From positions 62,001-126,000 of the forward strand of contig NZ_BAXZ01000023.1 in NCBI RefSeq assembly GCF_000684975.1: a DNA stretch of 64,000 nt. The letters are read 5' to 3'. The notes under the pieces were generated by a model, which was not told the origin of the DNA, did not search any database, and worked only from the letters and a program-made list of their open reading frames with translations. The DNA comes from Paraburkholderia acidipaludis NBRC 101816 (GTDB lineage Bacteria; Pseudomonadota; Gammaproteobacteria; Burkholderiales; Burkholderiaceae). Of this stretch, positions 8,041 through 17,147 are shown one piece after another. Numbering within the stretch: position 1 is the first letter of the stretch; every line of letters starts with the position of its first letter. The translations under genes were made by a program, and so were the position numbers.

Positions 8041-9975
8041 TCATGCTTCCCGGTAGTTGAGCCAGACCTTCATGGGGCCGCTCTCACGGTTGTGCCACGC
8101 GAAGTAGGGGATGGCCGTAAGGGAGACCGGCTGCGACCGCGCGGCGCGAGCGGCGGGCGATAGCTCGGCGAATGGCCGGTACAGCTCGCCGGACCAGGAC
8201 GAGTCGATCGCGCGGCGCTGAGCCGGACCTTTCAGGACCACTATGCCGTTGAGCAAGCCCGGATCCCACGAGGTTTGCAGGTTCGACGGGTCGATAAAGA
8301 TCTCGTCGAGATCGACGCCCGGCATATCGGCCTGCTCCGCGCAATACAGCACCGGACCTCGGCTCAAGGCCACGCGGCCGCGATTGTCCGGGACCTTCGG
8401 GTGGCTTTGCCATACGCGAACAGGCATAGAGAGGTCGAGGCGCACGGTGTCGCCGCGGCGCCAGATCCGGTGTAGCTCGACATAGCCTTCCGCGTTGGCC
8501 GCTGCTTCGACTCGCTCTCCGTTAATGGCGATATCGAACGATGCGTCTGCCGCCGCGCGGGTCCACCCAGGAATTCGCAGCTTCAGGGTAAAGGTTGATT
8601 CGGCATCCAGACTAATATCGACCCGGCCTTCCCACGGGTACCGCGTGCGCTGGCCGATCTGCACCGCGTTTCCAGTCACTTCGAGAGCCGCGTCGCTATC
8701 GGCGTACAGATTGACGTAAAGCGATTGCGCATCCGTTCCATAGACGTAGCCGGGCAACGAGGCAATCGTGCGCGCGACGTTGGGCGGGCAGCACGCGCAT
8801 TCGTACCAGGTCTTGCGCCGGTGCGCGCCGTCGTTTTCGAGGGGGTTGACGTAGTAGTAGGACTGCCCGTCCAGCGACCAGCCGGGCAGCATGCCGTTGT
8901 AGAGCGTCCACTCGAACAGATCGACATAGCGTGCGTTGCCGGTTGCGGCAAACATGCGATGGCACCACATCATGTTGCCGATCGCCGCGCACGTTTCCGT
9001 GTACGCCTGGCTGTTGGGCAGCTCGTAATCGTTGCCAATGGATTCGCCGTCGTGACGCGAGCCCACGCCGCCGGTGATGTACATGCGGCGCGCGGCGAGC
9101 CTGTCCCAAAGCGTTTCGAGGCGCGGCAGCAGGTTCGCGTCGCCGGTCTCGAGGTACAGGTCGGTAATGCCGCAGGCCATGTACAGCGCGCGCACCGCAT
9201 GGCCCGCAAGCGACTCCATGCGATCGAACGGCACATCGTCCTGGAAGTACGCATCGCCGAAGCGCCCGCCTTTCAGCAGACCGTGGCCGCGCGCTTCGAT
9301 GAAGTATCGCGCGAGATCGAGGTAGCGTGGCCGGCCGGTCTCGCGCGCAAGCTCGATCAGCGCCATCTCGACTTCCTCGTGACCGTCGACGCCTTCCACC
9401 TTCCCTTCGGATGCCGGGCCGAAGCGTTCGTGCAGCATGTCCGCGAATCGCAGGGCGATGTTCAGCAGGCGCGCCTTGCCCGTGCTGCGATGGTGAGCCA
9501 CCGCGGCCTGAATCAGGTGTCCGCCGACATACATCTCGTGCAGGTCGCGCAGATTAGTCCACTTTTCATCGGGGCGATCCACCGTGAAGTACGTGTCGAT
9601 ATAGCCGTCGGCCTCCTGTGCGCGCTCGATCAGGCCGATGCCTTCGTCGATGCGCTTTTCGATCTCCGCGTCGGGCCCCTTGGCAAGGGACCATGCAGCG
9701 GCCTCCAGCCATTTGTACAGATCGGAGTCGTTGAAGAAGAGGCCGGAGTACGCACCTTGGTACTCGCCGGAAACCCGCCGAAAATTATTCAGTCTCCCGG
9801 TGGACTCCAGCAGGTCCCACTGACTTAACAAGGTATGCTTACTATTGAGGTCATGACGATGCCCCCAGAATGGGCCGCGCAGATGAACGGCATTTACCGG
9901 GACCGGCTTGACCCGGGCGTAAGGGGACGCGGAAAGATCGACGACTACCGGACGGCGGGCAAGAGATTCGTTCAT
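8041..9975 (-). CDS. GH127 beta-L-arabinofuranosidase
   Basis: A 644-aa six-hairpin glycosidase of family GH127, the family of Bifidobacterium HypBA1, which releases beta-L-arabinofuranose. The zinc/active-site pattern is complete: ETC at residues 327-329 and the double cysteine C395-C396 in ECACCPPN, equivalent to the Glu, Cys and Cys-Cys ligands of HypBA1. The catalytic domain is followed by beta-rich C-terminal domains (from about residue 430). There is no signal peptide, so it acts in the cytoplasm on imported oligosaccharides. It is the last gene of an operon with a CUT1 binding protein and two permeases, 13 nt after the second permease. The arabinofuranoside link-type is inferred from the family. 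Confidence 0.85.
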   Translation of the reverse strand: MNESLARRPVVVDLSASPYARVKPVPVNAVHLRGPFWGHRHDLNSKHTLLSQWDLLESTGRLNNFRRVSGEYQGAYSGLFFNDSDLYKWLEAAAWSLAKGPDAEIEKRIDEGIGLIERAQEADGYIDTYFTVDRPDEKWTNLRDLHEMYVGGHLIQAAVAHHRSTGKARLLNIALRFADMLHERFGPASEGKVEGVDGHEEVEMALIELARETGRPRYLDLARYFIEARGHGLLKGGRFGDAYFQDDVPFDRMESLAGHAVRALYMACGITDLYLETGDANLLPRLETLWDRLAARRMYITGGVGSRHDGESIGNDYELPNSQAYTETCAAIGNMMWCHRMFAATGNARYVDLFEWTLYNGMLPGWSLDGQSYYYVNPLENDGAHRRKTWYECACCPPNVARTIASLPGYVYGTDAQSLYVNLYADSDAALEVTGNAVQIGQRTRYPWEGRVDISLDAESTFTLKLRIPGWTRAAADASFDIAINGERVEAAANAEGYVELHRIWRRGDTVRLDLSMPVRVWQSHPKVPDNRGRVALSRGPVLYCAEQADMPGVDLDEIFIDPSNLQTSWDPGLLNGIVVLKGPAQRRAIDSSWSGELYRPFAELSPAARAARSQPVSLTAIPYFAWHNRESGPMKVWLNYREA

Positions 9976-9988
9976 GGGTATCGATGAT

Positions 9989-10930
9989 TTACGCCTTGAC
10001 CGCGCCGGCGATCAGGCCATGGATATAGAAGCGCTGAAGCAGCAGGAACAGCACCGCGCAGGGAAGAATCGAGATCGTGATGCCGGCCTGCATGAGCCCC
10101 CAATCGACGGCGCCCAGCTGGCCGCTTTGCGCGTTGAGCAGCATGACCGGCAACGTGTAGTTCGAGGAATCGTTGATCAGGATGAGCGCGGCGAGCAGTT
10201 CATTCCACGATCCGAAGAACGCGAACAATCCGGCCGTCACGAGCCCCGGCATGACGAGCGGCAGCATGACCATGCGCAGCGACTGGAGCGGGCTGCACCC
10301 GTCGATGCGTGCCGCTTCTTCGATTTCGCGCGGCACGGCATCGAACGAGTTGCGCATCATAAAAACGGCGAACGGCAACTGGAAGGTCGTATACACCAGC
10401 GCGAGGCCGAACAGCGTCCCCTGAATATGCATCCAGCGCAGCAACACGAAGAGCGGATTCAGGATCGACTGGAACGGGATCATCAGCGTGGCGAGAATGA
10501 CGATGAAGATCAGGTTGCGCCCTCGAAACCGGAAGCGGGAGAAGCCATAGCCGCCGAGCGTCGAGAGCAGCAGCGTCATGGCGACCGTCATGCCGCTGAC
10601 CGAGGCGCTGTTGCCGAGGTACCGCCAGATCCCGGCACCGTAGGCGGCGAGGTTGAGGTAATTTTCGAGCGACAGGTGCGAGGGCAGATATTTCGGCGGC
10701 GAAGCATTCGCGTCCACGGACGGGTAGAGCGAAGTGAAAGCCGCCCATACAACAGGAAAGAGGAACACCAGCATCAATGCGCCGCACGCCGCGTAGTAGA
10801 GCGACGTCGCCACCCGCTTCCTGATGGCGACATAAACATCGTGCCGGTGCGCGTGCCGCTGCGCCGTCGCCACGGCCGCCGGGTCGCCCGCTCGCAGATC
10901 CGTGCCGCCGGAGTTCAGCACGTTATTCAT
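9989..10930 (-). CDS. CUT1 sugar ABC transporter permease (MalG/AraQ type)
   Basis: A 313-aa inner-membrane permease with six predicted helices after a roughly 40-residue cytoplasmic N-terminus. The EAA loop that contacts the ATPase reads EEAARIDGCSPLQSLRMVM. This, with the C-terminal order, is typical of the MalG-like subunit. The start codon overlaps the end of the upstream permease gene by 8 nt, indicating translational coupling. It should import the arabinoside cleaved by the adjacent GH127 enzyme. No ATPase gene is in the operon. Confidence 0.85.
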   Translation of the reverse strand: MNNVLNSGGTDLRAGDPAAVATAQRHAHRHDVYVAIRKRVATSLYYAACGALMLVFLFPVVWAAFTSLYPSVDANASPPKYLPSHLSLENYLNLAAYGAGIWRYLGNSASVSGMTVAMTLLLSTLGGYGFSRFRFRGRNLIFIVILATLMIPFQSILNPLFVLLRWMHIQGTLFGLALVYTTFQLPFAVFMMRNSFDAVPREIEEAARIDGCSPLQSLRMVMLPLVMPGLVTAGLFAFFGSWNELLAALILINDSSNYTLPVMLLNAQSGQLGAVDWGLMQAGITISILPCAVLFLLLQRFYIHGLIAGAVKA

Positions 10931-11864
10931 TGTCGTCTCGCAGAAGGAGCATCTGGAGCACGCTAAGAATCAGCAGTACGACCAGCAGCACGACGGACAT
11001 GGCCGACCCGTATCCCAGCTTGAAGTAGGTGAACGACGCGCGGTAGATCCAGTGAACCACCGTGATCGTGCTGTTCATCGGGCCGCCGTGCGTCATCACG
11101 TAAAACTGCTCGAACGCGAGATACGAGCCGATCACGCACATGATCAAGGCCAGGGCGAACGTGCGCCGCATCAGCGGAATGGTGATGTAGCGCTGCTGGG
11201 CGAACCATCCGGCGCCGTCGATGCGGGCGGCGTCGTACAGATCCTCGGGAATGGCCTGCATGCCCACCAGCAGGATGACCATGGTAAAGCCCGAAGCTTT
11301 CCAGAGCACCATGACGGTGATCGACGCGAGGGCGGAGTTTGCGTCTCCCAGCCATTGAACCGGTTGGTCGACAATCCCCAACTGCATGAGCAGCGCGCTA
11401 AAGATGCCGACCTGGTCGTTGAACATCCAGACCCACAGCAGGCTGGCCGAAGTCATGCCGATCACGACCGGCAGGAAATACGCAGTGCGAAAGATTCCGA
11501 CCATCCGCCCCGCGCGGTTCACGAGCAGCGCAAGGACGAACGCGACAGCGAAAATCGCCGGCGTGACGATCAGCGTGTATTCGGTCGTGAACCACAGCGC
11601 GCTCCAGAACGACTGGTCCCTCAGGAGTTCGAGGTAGTTCGCCATTCCGGCGAACGTCGCGTGGCCCATGAGCGGCCACCGGTAGAGCGACATGCCCAGC
11701 GTCATCGCCAGCGGCACGATGAAGAACACCGTGGTGAAGATCACGCAGGGCAGAACGAACCAATAGCCTTGCCACTCGCGGCCGAGGCCGCCGTGTTGCC
11801 GGCGCGCCCGGCGCGGCGGCAGGTCCGGCTGGCCGCGCGCGGGTGACTGAGTCAGAACCTCCAT
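10923..11864 (-). CDS. CUT1 sugar ABC transporter permease (MalF/AraP type)
   Basis: A 313-aa permease with six helices. The first is WFVLPCVIFTTVFFIVPLAM, and the EAA loop is YDAARIDGAGWFAQQRYIT. The N-terminal arginine-rich tail is cytoplasmic. It pairs with the MalG-type permease encoded immediately downstream and receives substrate from the binding protein encoded 22 nt upstream. No obvious frameshift or missing element. Confidence 0.85.
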   Translation of the reverse strand: MEVLTQSPARGQPDLPPRRARRQHGGLGREWQGYWFVLPCVIFTTVFFIVPLAMTLGMSLYRWPLMGHATFAGMANYLELLRDQSFWSALWFTTEYTLIVTPAIFAVAFVLALLVNRAGRMVGIFRTAYFLPVVIGMTSASLLWVWMFNDQVGIFSALLMQLGIVDQPVQWLGDANSALASITVMVLWKASGFTMVILLVGMQAIPEDLYDAARIDGAGWFAQQRYITIPLMRRTFALALIMCVIGSYLAFEQFYVMTHGGPMNSTITVVHWIYRASFTYFKLGYGSAMSVVLLVVLLILSVLQMLLLRDDNE

Positions 11865-11886
11865 TGCGCGTCGCTCCTCGATGCCG

Positions 11887-13128
11887 TTACTGTCCCGAGA
11901 GAATCTGCGTGAACTGTTGCTGTGCCGCTGCCACCGCCGCGTCGACGCCCTTGCCGAACACGGCCTCCTGGATCATCTGGAGCCACGGGCCATTCGGATC
12001 GTTGATCAGCTGATTGAATTTGGCGCTGTACGGCGTGCGTCCTTTGGCCATGGCCGTGGACGCGATGGCGTAGCGCGCGTCGAGCTTGCTGTAGTCGTTC
12101 GAGGCAAGATCCGTGCGGACGGGAATGCTGCCATTTTTGGCGAACTGATCGATCTGGACTTGTTCGCTGAGGCACCATTGGATGAATTCCATCGCTTCCT
12201 TCTTGTGCTTCGAACTGACAGGAATCCCGATCAGGTCGCCGCCCGCGAAGCTCGACCAGTTTCCATCCTTGCCGGGCAGGTAGGCGAGACCAAAGTCGAT
12301 ATCCGGCCGCTGCTTCTTCAGCAGACCGATCGAAAACGCCCCGGACCCGACCATGCCGATCTTGCCGCCCATGAAGGCGCTGATGAAGTTCTCGCCGCCG
12401 TCGGTTTTCGCCCCGGACGGCATCTCACCCGCTTGCCACATTTGCCGGTACATCGCCAGCGTTCCTTTGAGGGCGGGGTTGTCCAGCGTGGCATGCTTGC
12501 CGTCTTCGGAGAGGACATCGCCGCCGGAAGCCCAGACGAAAGGCGTTAGCGTGAAGATGTTGCAGCTGGCGCAACTGCCGGAGAAGTAGAAGCCTTTTAC
12601 GCCGCCGCCGAGCGCCGTAATTTTCTTTGCGTCCTCCTGAAGTTCGGCCCAGGTCTTGGGCGGCTGATCGGGATTCAGGCCGGCCTTGCGGAAAAGCGTC
12701 TTGTTGTAGAGCAGCACGGAGCTTTCCGCACTGAAGGGCAGCGCATAAATCTTGTTCTGGTACGTCGCGAGACGCATGTGTGACGGACTCAGGCTTGCGT
12801 AATACGGCAGTTTCTTCGCTTCGTCGGTGATGTCGGTGAGCTGGCCCGCCTGCGAAAACGCCGGTACGTAGATCAGGTCGATGGCGACCACGTCCGGCGC
12901 GGCGCCCGCGGCCGACGCCGTGCCGAATTTCGTCACGAAATCGTTGGTCGGGATGATCGTCAGGTTCACCTTGGTCGGATGGCTGTCGTTCCAGGCCTTG
13001 ACGACGGGCGTAACAAATCCGCTGTCGGGGGCGCGTACCCAGAACGAGATGTCGTCTGCACGCGCCTGACCTGCCGCGAGTGCGGCCACGCTTCCCAATG
13101 CGGCGAGCAAGCCCTTGTATCGAACCAT
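11887..13128 (-). CDS. CUT1 sugar ABC transporter substrate-binding protein
   Basis: A 413-aa periplasmic binding protein. A cleavable signal peptide (LLAALGSVAALAAGQARA) is followed by DDISFWVRAPDSGF. Features such as PTNDFVTKFGTASAAG and YVPAFSQAGQLTDITDE mark cluster B (UgpB/MalE-like) proteins. A cysteine-rich patch (SGSCASCN, near residue 180) is unusual. It is the first gene of the operon with two permeases and GH127, so beta-L-arabinofuranosyl oligosaccharides are the inferred ligand. GAGGAGA precedes the ATG. Confidence 0.85.
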   Translation of the reverse strand: MVRYKGLLAALGSVAALAAGQARADDISFWVRAPDSGFVTPVVKAWNDSHPTKVNLTIIPTNDFVTKFGTASAAGAAPDVVAIDLIYVPAFSQAGQLTDITDEAKKLPYYASLSPSHMRLATYQNKIYALPFSAESSVLLYNKTLFRKAGLNPDQPPKTWAELQEDAKKITALGGGVKGFYFSGSCASCNIFTLTPFVWASGGDVLSEDGKHATLDNPALKGTLAMYRQMWQAGEMPSGAKTDGGENFISAFMGGKIGMVGSGAFSIGLLKKQRPDIDFGLAYLPGKDGNWSSFAGGDLIGIPVSSKHKKEAMEFIQWCLSEQVQIDQFAKNGSIPVRTDLASNDYSKLDARYAIASTAMAKGRTPYSAKFNQLINDPNGPWLQMIQEAVFGKGVDAAVAAAQQQFTQILSGQ

Positions 13129-13357
13129 GTTGTCTCCTCTTCTCCAAAGCCCGTTGGCAAGCCACCGAACCGCTTCACGTCGCGGGTTCGGCGCCGTGTC
13201 GGGCGCAGATGTTCATTGAGCGCAATTGCTTCTTTTGTTTGTCCGTGAACCGTGTCCGGCCACCACGCTCAGTGCACGGCAGCCAAAGATTGACACGCGC
13301 CGACGGCTGCCACAAGATGAAGAAACCCCATCAATACGCGCTGATTCCGACTTTTTC
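13129..13357. promoter_or_regulatory. Divergent control region of the arabinofuranoside operon and its AraC regulator
   Basis: The 229 bp separate the leftward binding-protein gene from the rightward AraC gene, so both promoters must lie here. An inverted repeat with 7-bp arms CCGAACC (13165-13171) and GGTTCGG (13185-13191) sits in the leader of the binding-protein gene. I cannot define AraC half-sites by eye. Confidence 0.45.
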
Positions 13358-14221
13358 ATGAACCCCTCCGCATTTGAATGGTCGAGCCGGCTCGGGCTCG
13401 ACGCCAGCAACGGGGGGCTCTTCGTCTCGCGCGGCGAGGGCGTGCATCCCTCGCGTATCATCCCCTCGCACGAGCTGATTTACGTGAAGCACGGCACGCT
13501 GCAGCTGCATGAGCTGGGCGTGCCGTTCGAGGTGTCGGCCGGCGAAACGCTGCTGCTCTGGCCCGGCCGCCAGCATGGGGGCACGGCGCCGTTCGCCCCG
13601 GACCTGCAGTTCTATTGGGTGCATTTCACGACGACGGAGGCCGAGCGTCGTTTCCCCGCCGGCGCGCAACGCGAGCAGGGCGCGCTGCCGGAGCCCGTGC
13701 TGCGCGTGCCGCAGCACGCCCGGATCGAGCGGCCGGACCACCTCACGGGCTTGTTTCAGCGGCTGCTGAACGATCAGGAAATCTATGGCGTGCAGCCCTT
13801 TCCGGACGGGCTCACGATTCTTTTGATGCTGTGGGAAATTACGCGCTCTCACAACGCCAACGCCGGCGCGGGCGGGGCGCCGCAGCGTCTCGCGGCCAGT
13901 GCGGACCGTCTGATTCGCACGCACTTTCACGAAGCCATTAGCGCTTCATCGATCGCCGATCAACTGGGCTGCAATGCCGACTATCTGGGCCGGATCTTCA
14001 GGTCGGTCTACGGGAGAACCCTGACCGATGCGGTCCACGAACGGCGCATTCTCTACGCCGCCACCTTGCTCGCGGACGGGCACCTCACCATCGACCAGGT
14101 CGCGCGACAGTCGGGATTCGAAGACAGCGGCTATTTCCGGCGCATCTTCAAGCGCAGCAAGGGCATGACGCCGAATGCGTTCCGGCGTCTTCATCTGCGC
14201 TTGCATGTGAATACGGCGTGA
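13358..14221 (+). CDS. AraC/XylS-family transcriptional regulator
   Basis: A 287-aa regulator with an N-terminal cupin-type sensor domain (about residues 5-130; HELIYVKHGTLQLHELG, then GETLLLWPGRQHGG) and a C-terminal double HTH (about 185-280). The second HTH contains IDQVARQSGFEDSGYFRRIF, the family signature. I start at 13358 because the sensor begins there; the frame is open to 13226 but that part is not homologous. Its divergent position makes it the likely activator of the binding protein-permease-GH127 operon, responding to an arabinose-containing sugar (inference). Confidence 0.85.
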   Translation: MNPSAFEWSSRLGLDASNGGLFVSRGEGVHPSRIIPSHELIYVKHGTLQLHELGVPFEVSAGETLLLWPGRQHGGTAPFAPDLQFYWVHFTTTEAERRFPAGAQREQGALPEPVLRVPQHARIERPDHLTGLFQRLLNDQEIYGVQPFPDGLTILLMLWEITRSHNANAGAGGAPQRLAASADRLIRTHFHEAISASSIADQLGCNADYLGRIFRSVYGRTLTDAVHERRILYAATLLADGHLTIDQVARQSGFEDSGYFRRIFKRSKGMTPNAFRRLHLRLHVNTA

Positions 14222-14267
14222 CGGCCGGCGCGCATTCGAAGGACATTGCCGGGTCCGGGGCGATCGG

Positions 14268-15224
14268 CTACGGTGTCCGACCCGCTCCGTACACCGCCGC
14301 GCTCGCCACCCGCAACGCCTGCGCCATCACCATCGCCGCCGGCGAAAGCAGGCGGTCGGCGCGCGTGATGAGCCCGAAGTCATCCATCTGGCAATCCATC
14401 GGCACCGGCAGCACCGCCACCATTCCATGCGCCTCGTAATAGCGCGCCACGTCCTCGGCCAGCACGGCAATCATGTCGCTCTGTTCCAGCACGCGCGTGA
14501 TGAATAGCAGTGCAGAGGTTTCCACCACGTTGGAAGGCGGTGCGAGACTCGCGCGCTGGAACATCAGCTCGAAACGATGGCGCAGCACGCTGCCGGCCTG
14601 CGGCACGACCCAGGTATGGCTCTGCACGTCGGCAAGCGCCACGGGCGCGCCCGCAAGCATCGGATGCCCCGGCCGCACCACCGCGCACACCGGCTCGCCG
14701 GTCAGCGGCTCGTAGCGCAGCGCCAGCTTGTCGTGTTCGGCGGAGAGCCGGCCGAGCACCATGTCCAGCTTGTCTTGCGCGAGGTGTTCGAGCAGCACGT
14801 TGCTCGCGTCGATTGCCACGGTCACGCGCAGATTCGCATGCGTGCGCTTGACCGCCGCCACGGCGGCCGGCAGCACGCTCACGCCCGGCGACGTGATCGC
14901 GCCCACCGCCGCGTGTCCCAGCCGTCCGGCTTTCAAGGCGGCCAGTTCTTCCTGCGCCTGGTCGAGGCTGCCCAGCACGGCGCGCGCGTGACGGATCAGC
15001 GCGTCGCCGTACAGCGTGGGCCGCATGCCGCGCGGCATGCGCTCGAACAACAGCGCACCCAGCATTTCCTCCAGCTCGCGCAGCAGCTTCGAGGCGGCGG
15101 GCTGCGTCATGCTCAGCGCCGCCGCGGCGCGATGGATGTTGCCTTCCTCGGCGAGCGCGACGACAAGGAGCAGCTGTCGCGTCTTCAGGCGCGTGCGCAC
15201 GTACCAGGGGCTAGTCTCAAGCAT
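14268..15224 (-). CDS. LysR-family regulator, GbpR-like
   Basis: A 318-aa LysR protein. The HTH region (RLKTRQLLLVVALAEEGN, then HRAAAALSMTQPAASKLL) and LFERMPRGMRPT match the GbpR group, which in Agrobacterium/Azospirillum controls sugar-binding-protein genes in response to arabinose, galactose or fucose. It is divergent from L-arabonate dehydratase with 119 bp between the starts, so it most likely regulates the ara operon 15344-22814 and itself. The effector is inferred from context. Confidence 0.85.
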   Translation of the reverse strand: MLETSPWYVRTRLKTRQLLLVVALAEEGNIHRAAAALSMTQPAASKLLRELEEMLGALLFERMPRGMRPTLYGDALIRHARAVLGSLDQAQEELAALKAGRLGHAAVGAITSPGVSVLPAAVAAVKRTHANLRVTVAIDASNVLLEHLAQDKLDMVLGRLSAEHDKLALRYEPLTGEPVCAVVRPGHPMLAGAPVALADVQSHTWVVPQAGSVLRHRFELMFQRASLAPPSNVVETSALLFITRVLEQSDMIAVLAEDVARYYEAHGMVAVLPVPMDCQMDDFGLITRADRLLSPAAMVMAQALRVASAAVYGAGRTP

Positions 15225-15343
15225 GATCTTAGGTGTTTATACCAATGTCGATATCGATATCGGAAGCGTCCGATTTTTCATTAGAAGGTTATCAGACTTG
15301 TGCTTAGACTAGGCCGAAATATTTGCCCCACACCCAAGAGACG
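15225..15343. promoter_or_regulatory. Divergent LysR/ara operon promoter region
   Basis: This 119-bp, relatively AT-rich gap holds both promoters. A perfect 14-bp palindrome CGATATCGATATCG lies at 15249-15262, close to the LysR start, where an autorepression site would be expected. Confidence 0.5.
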
Positions 15344-17095
15344 ATGTCGGCAACGAAACCCAAACTGCGGTCCCAAGAGTGGTTCGGCACCACGGACAAG
15401 AACGGCTTCATGTACCGAAGCTGGATGAAAAACCAGGGCATTCCCGATCACGAATTCGACGGCAGGCCGATTATCGGCATCTGCAACACCTGGTCGGAGC
15501 TCACGCCCTGCAACGCGCATTTCCGCAAGCTGGCCGAGCATGTGAAGCGTGGAGTGTCCGAGGCGGGCGGCTTCCCGGTCGAGTTCCCGGTGTTCTCGAA
15601 CGGCGAGTCGAACCTGCGGCCCTCGGCGATGCTCACGCGCAATCTCGCCTCGATGGACGTCGAAGAGGCGATCCGCGGCAATCCGATCGACGCCGTCGTG
15701 CTGCTGGCCGGCTGCGACAAGACCACGCCGGCGCTGCTGATGGGCGCGGCGAGCTGCGACGTGCCGGCCATCGTCGTGAGCGGCGGGCCGATGCTCAACG
15801 GCAAGCTCGAAGGCAAGGACATCGGCTCGGGCACGGCGGTATGGCGCCTGCACGAGTCGCTCAAGGCGGGCGAGATCGATCTGCATCACTTTCTTTCCGC
15901 CGAGGCGGGGATGTCGCGCTCGGCGGGCACCTGCAACACGATGGGCACGGCCTCGACAATGGCGTGCATGGCCGAAGCGCTGGGCGTGACGCTGCCGCAC
16001 AACGCGGCGATTCCTGCCGTGGATGCGCGCCGCTACGTGCTGGCGCATCTCTCGGGCATGCGCATCGTGGAGATGGCGCTGGAAGACCTGAGGCTCTCGA
16101 AGCTGCTCACGCGCGAGGCGTTTGAAAACGCGATCCGCGCGAACGCCGCGATCGGCGGCTCGACCAACGCCGTCATCCACCTGAAAGCGATTGCGGGCCG
16201 CATTGGCGTGCCGCTCGAGCTGGAAGACTGGATGCGCATTGGGCGCAACACCCCCACGATCGTCGACCTGCAGCCTTCGGGGCGCTTCCTGATGGAAGAG
16301 TTCTATTACGCAGGGGGCTTGCCCGCGGTGCTGCGACGGCTGGGCGAAGCGGGGCTGATTCCGCACCCGGACGCGCTCACGGCAAACGGCAAGTCGCTTT
16401 GGGACAACGTGCGCGCCGCGCCGAACTATAACGAAGAGGTGATCCGGCCGCTCGACAAGCCGCTGATCGAAGACGGCGGCATGTGCATCCTGCGCGGCAA
16501 TCTCGCGCCGCGCGGCGCCGTGCTCAAGCCTTCGGCGGCGAGCCCCGAATTGCTCAAGCATCGCGGGCGCGCGGTCGTGTTCGAAAACTTCGACCACTAC
16601 AAGGCGCTGATCGGCGACGAGTCGCTCGAGGTGGACAAGGACTCGATCCTCGTCATGAAGAACTGCGGGCCGCGCGGTTATCCGGGCATGGCCGAAGTGG
16701 GCAACATGGGCCTGCCGCCCAAGCTGCTGCGCCAGGGCGTGAAGGACATGGTGCGCATTTCGGACGCGCGCATGAGCGGCACGGCCTACGGCACGGTGGT
16801 GCTGCACGTCGCGCCCGAAGCGGCGGCGGGCGGCCCGCTGGCGGCGGTGCGCAACGGCGACTGGATCGAGCTCGACTGCGAGGCCGGCAAGCTGCATCTG
16901 GACATCAGCGACGAGGAGCTGGCGCGCCGCCTGAGCGACATCGATCCGGCGGCGGCGCCGGGCGTGGCGGAGCAGCTCGGCCGGGGCGGCTATGCGCGCC
17001 TCTATGTCGATCACGTGCTGCAGGCCGACGAAGGCTGCGACCTCGACTTCCTCGTGGGCCAGCGCGGCGCTGCCGTGCCGCGCCACTCGCATTGA
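15344..17095 (+). CDS. araC: L-arabonate dehydratase (IlvD/Edd family)
   Basis: A 583-aa enzyme converting L-arabonate to 2-keto-3-deoxy-L-arabonate in the oxidative arabinose pathway. Iron-sulfur cluster cysteines are visible at C56 (TPCNAH), C124 (GCDKTTP) and C197 (GTCNTMG), with K126 the expected carbamylated lysine and ARMSGT near residue 477 supplying the catalytic serine. The spacing matches Rhizobium L-arabinonate dehydratase. Context with KDA dehydratase, a Gfo/Idh dehydrogenase and AraFGH supports L-arabonate; D-fuconate or D-xylonate activity is possible. ATG 15344 is preferred over an upstream TTG at 15323. The symbol araC here means the dehydratase of the oxidative pathway, not the E. 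coli regulator. A close paralogue lies at 31950. Confidence 0.85.
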   Translation: MSATKPKLRSQEWFGTTDKNGFMYRSWMKNQGIPDHEFDGRPIIGICNTWSELTPCNAHFRKLAEHVKRGVSEAGGFPVEFPVFSNGESNLRPSAMLTRNLASMDVEEAIRGNPIDAVVLLAGCDKTTPALLMGAASCDVPAIVVSGGPMLNGKLEGKDIGSGTAVWRLHESLKAGEIDLHHFLSAEAGMSRSAGTCNTMGTASTMACMAEALGVTLPHNAAIPAVDARRYVLAHLSGMRIVEMALEDLRLSKLLTREAFENAIRANAAIGGSTNAVIHLKAIAGRIGVPLELEDWMRIGRNTPTIVDLQPSGRFLMEEFYYAGGLPAVLRRLGEAGLIPHPDALTANGKSLWDNVRAAPNYNEEVIRPLDKPLIEDGGMCILRGNLAPRGAVLKPSAASPELLKHRGRAVVFENFDHYKALIGDESLEVDKDSILVMKNCGPRGYPGMAEVGNMGLPPKLLRQGVKDMVRISDARMSGTAYGTVVLHVAPEAAAGGPLAAVRNGDWIELDCEAGKLHLDISDEELARRLSDIDPAAAPGVAEQLGRGGYARLYVDHVLQADEGCDLDFLVGQRGAAVPRHSH

Positions 17096-17147
17096 GGACA
17101 CCGATGGATTGCGCGCGCAGCGAACAGGAAAGGAAGGAGACACGCAC

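Noticed and set aside
13226..13357. Upstream extension of the AraC regulator frame
   Set aside because: The 44 extra residues are not family-like and cover the divergent promoter region.
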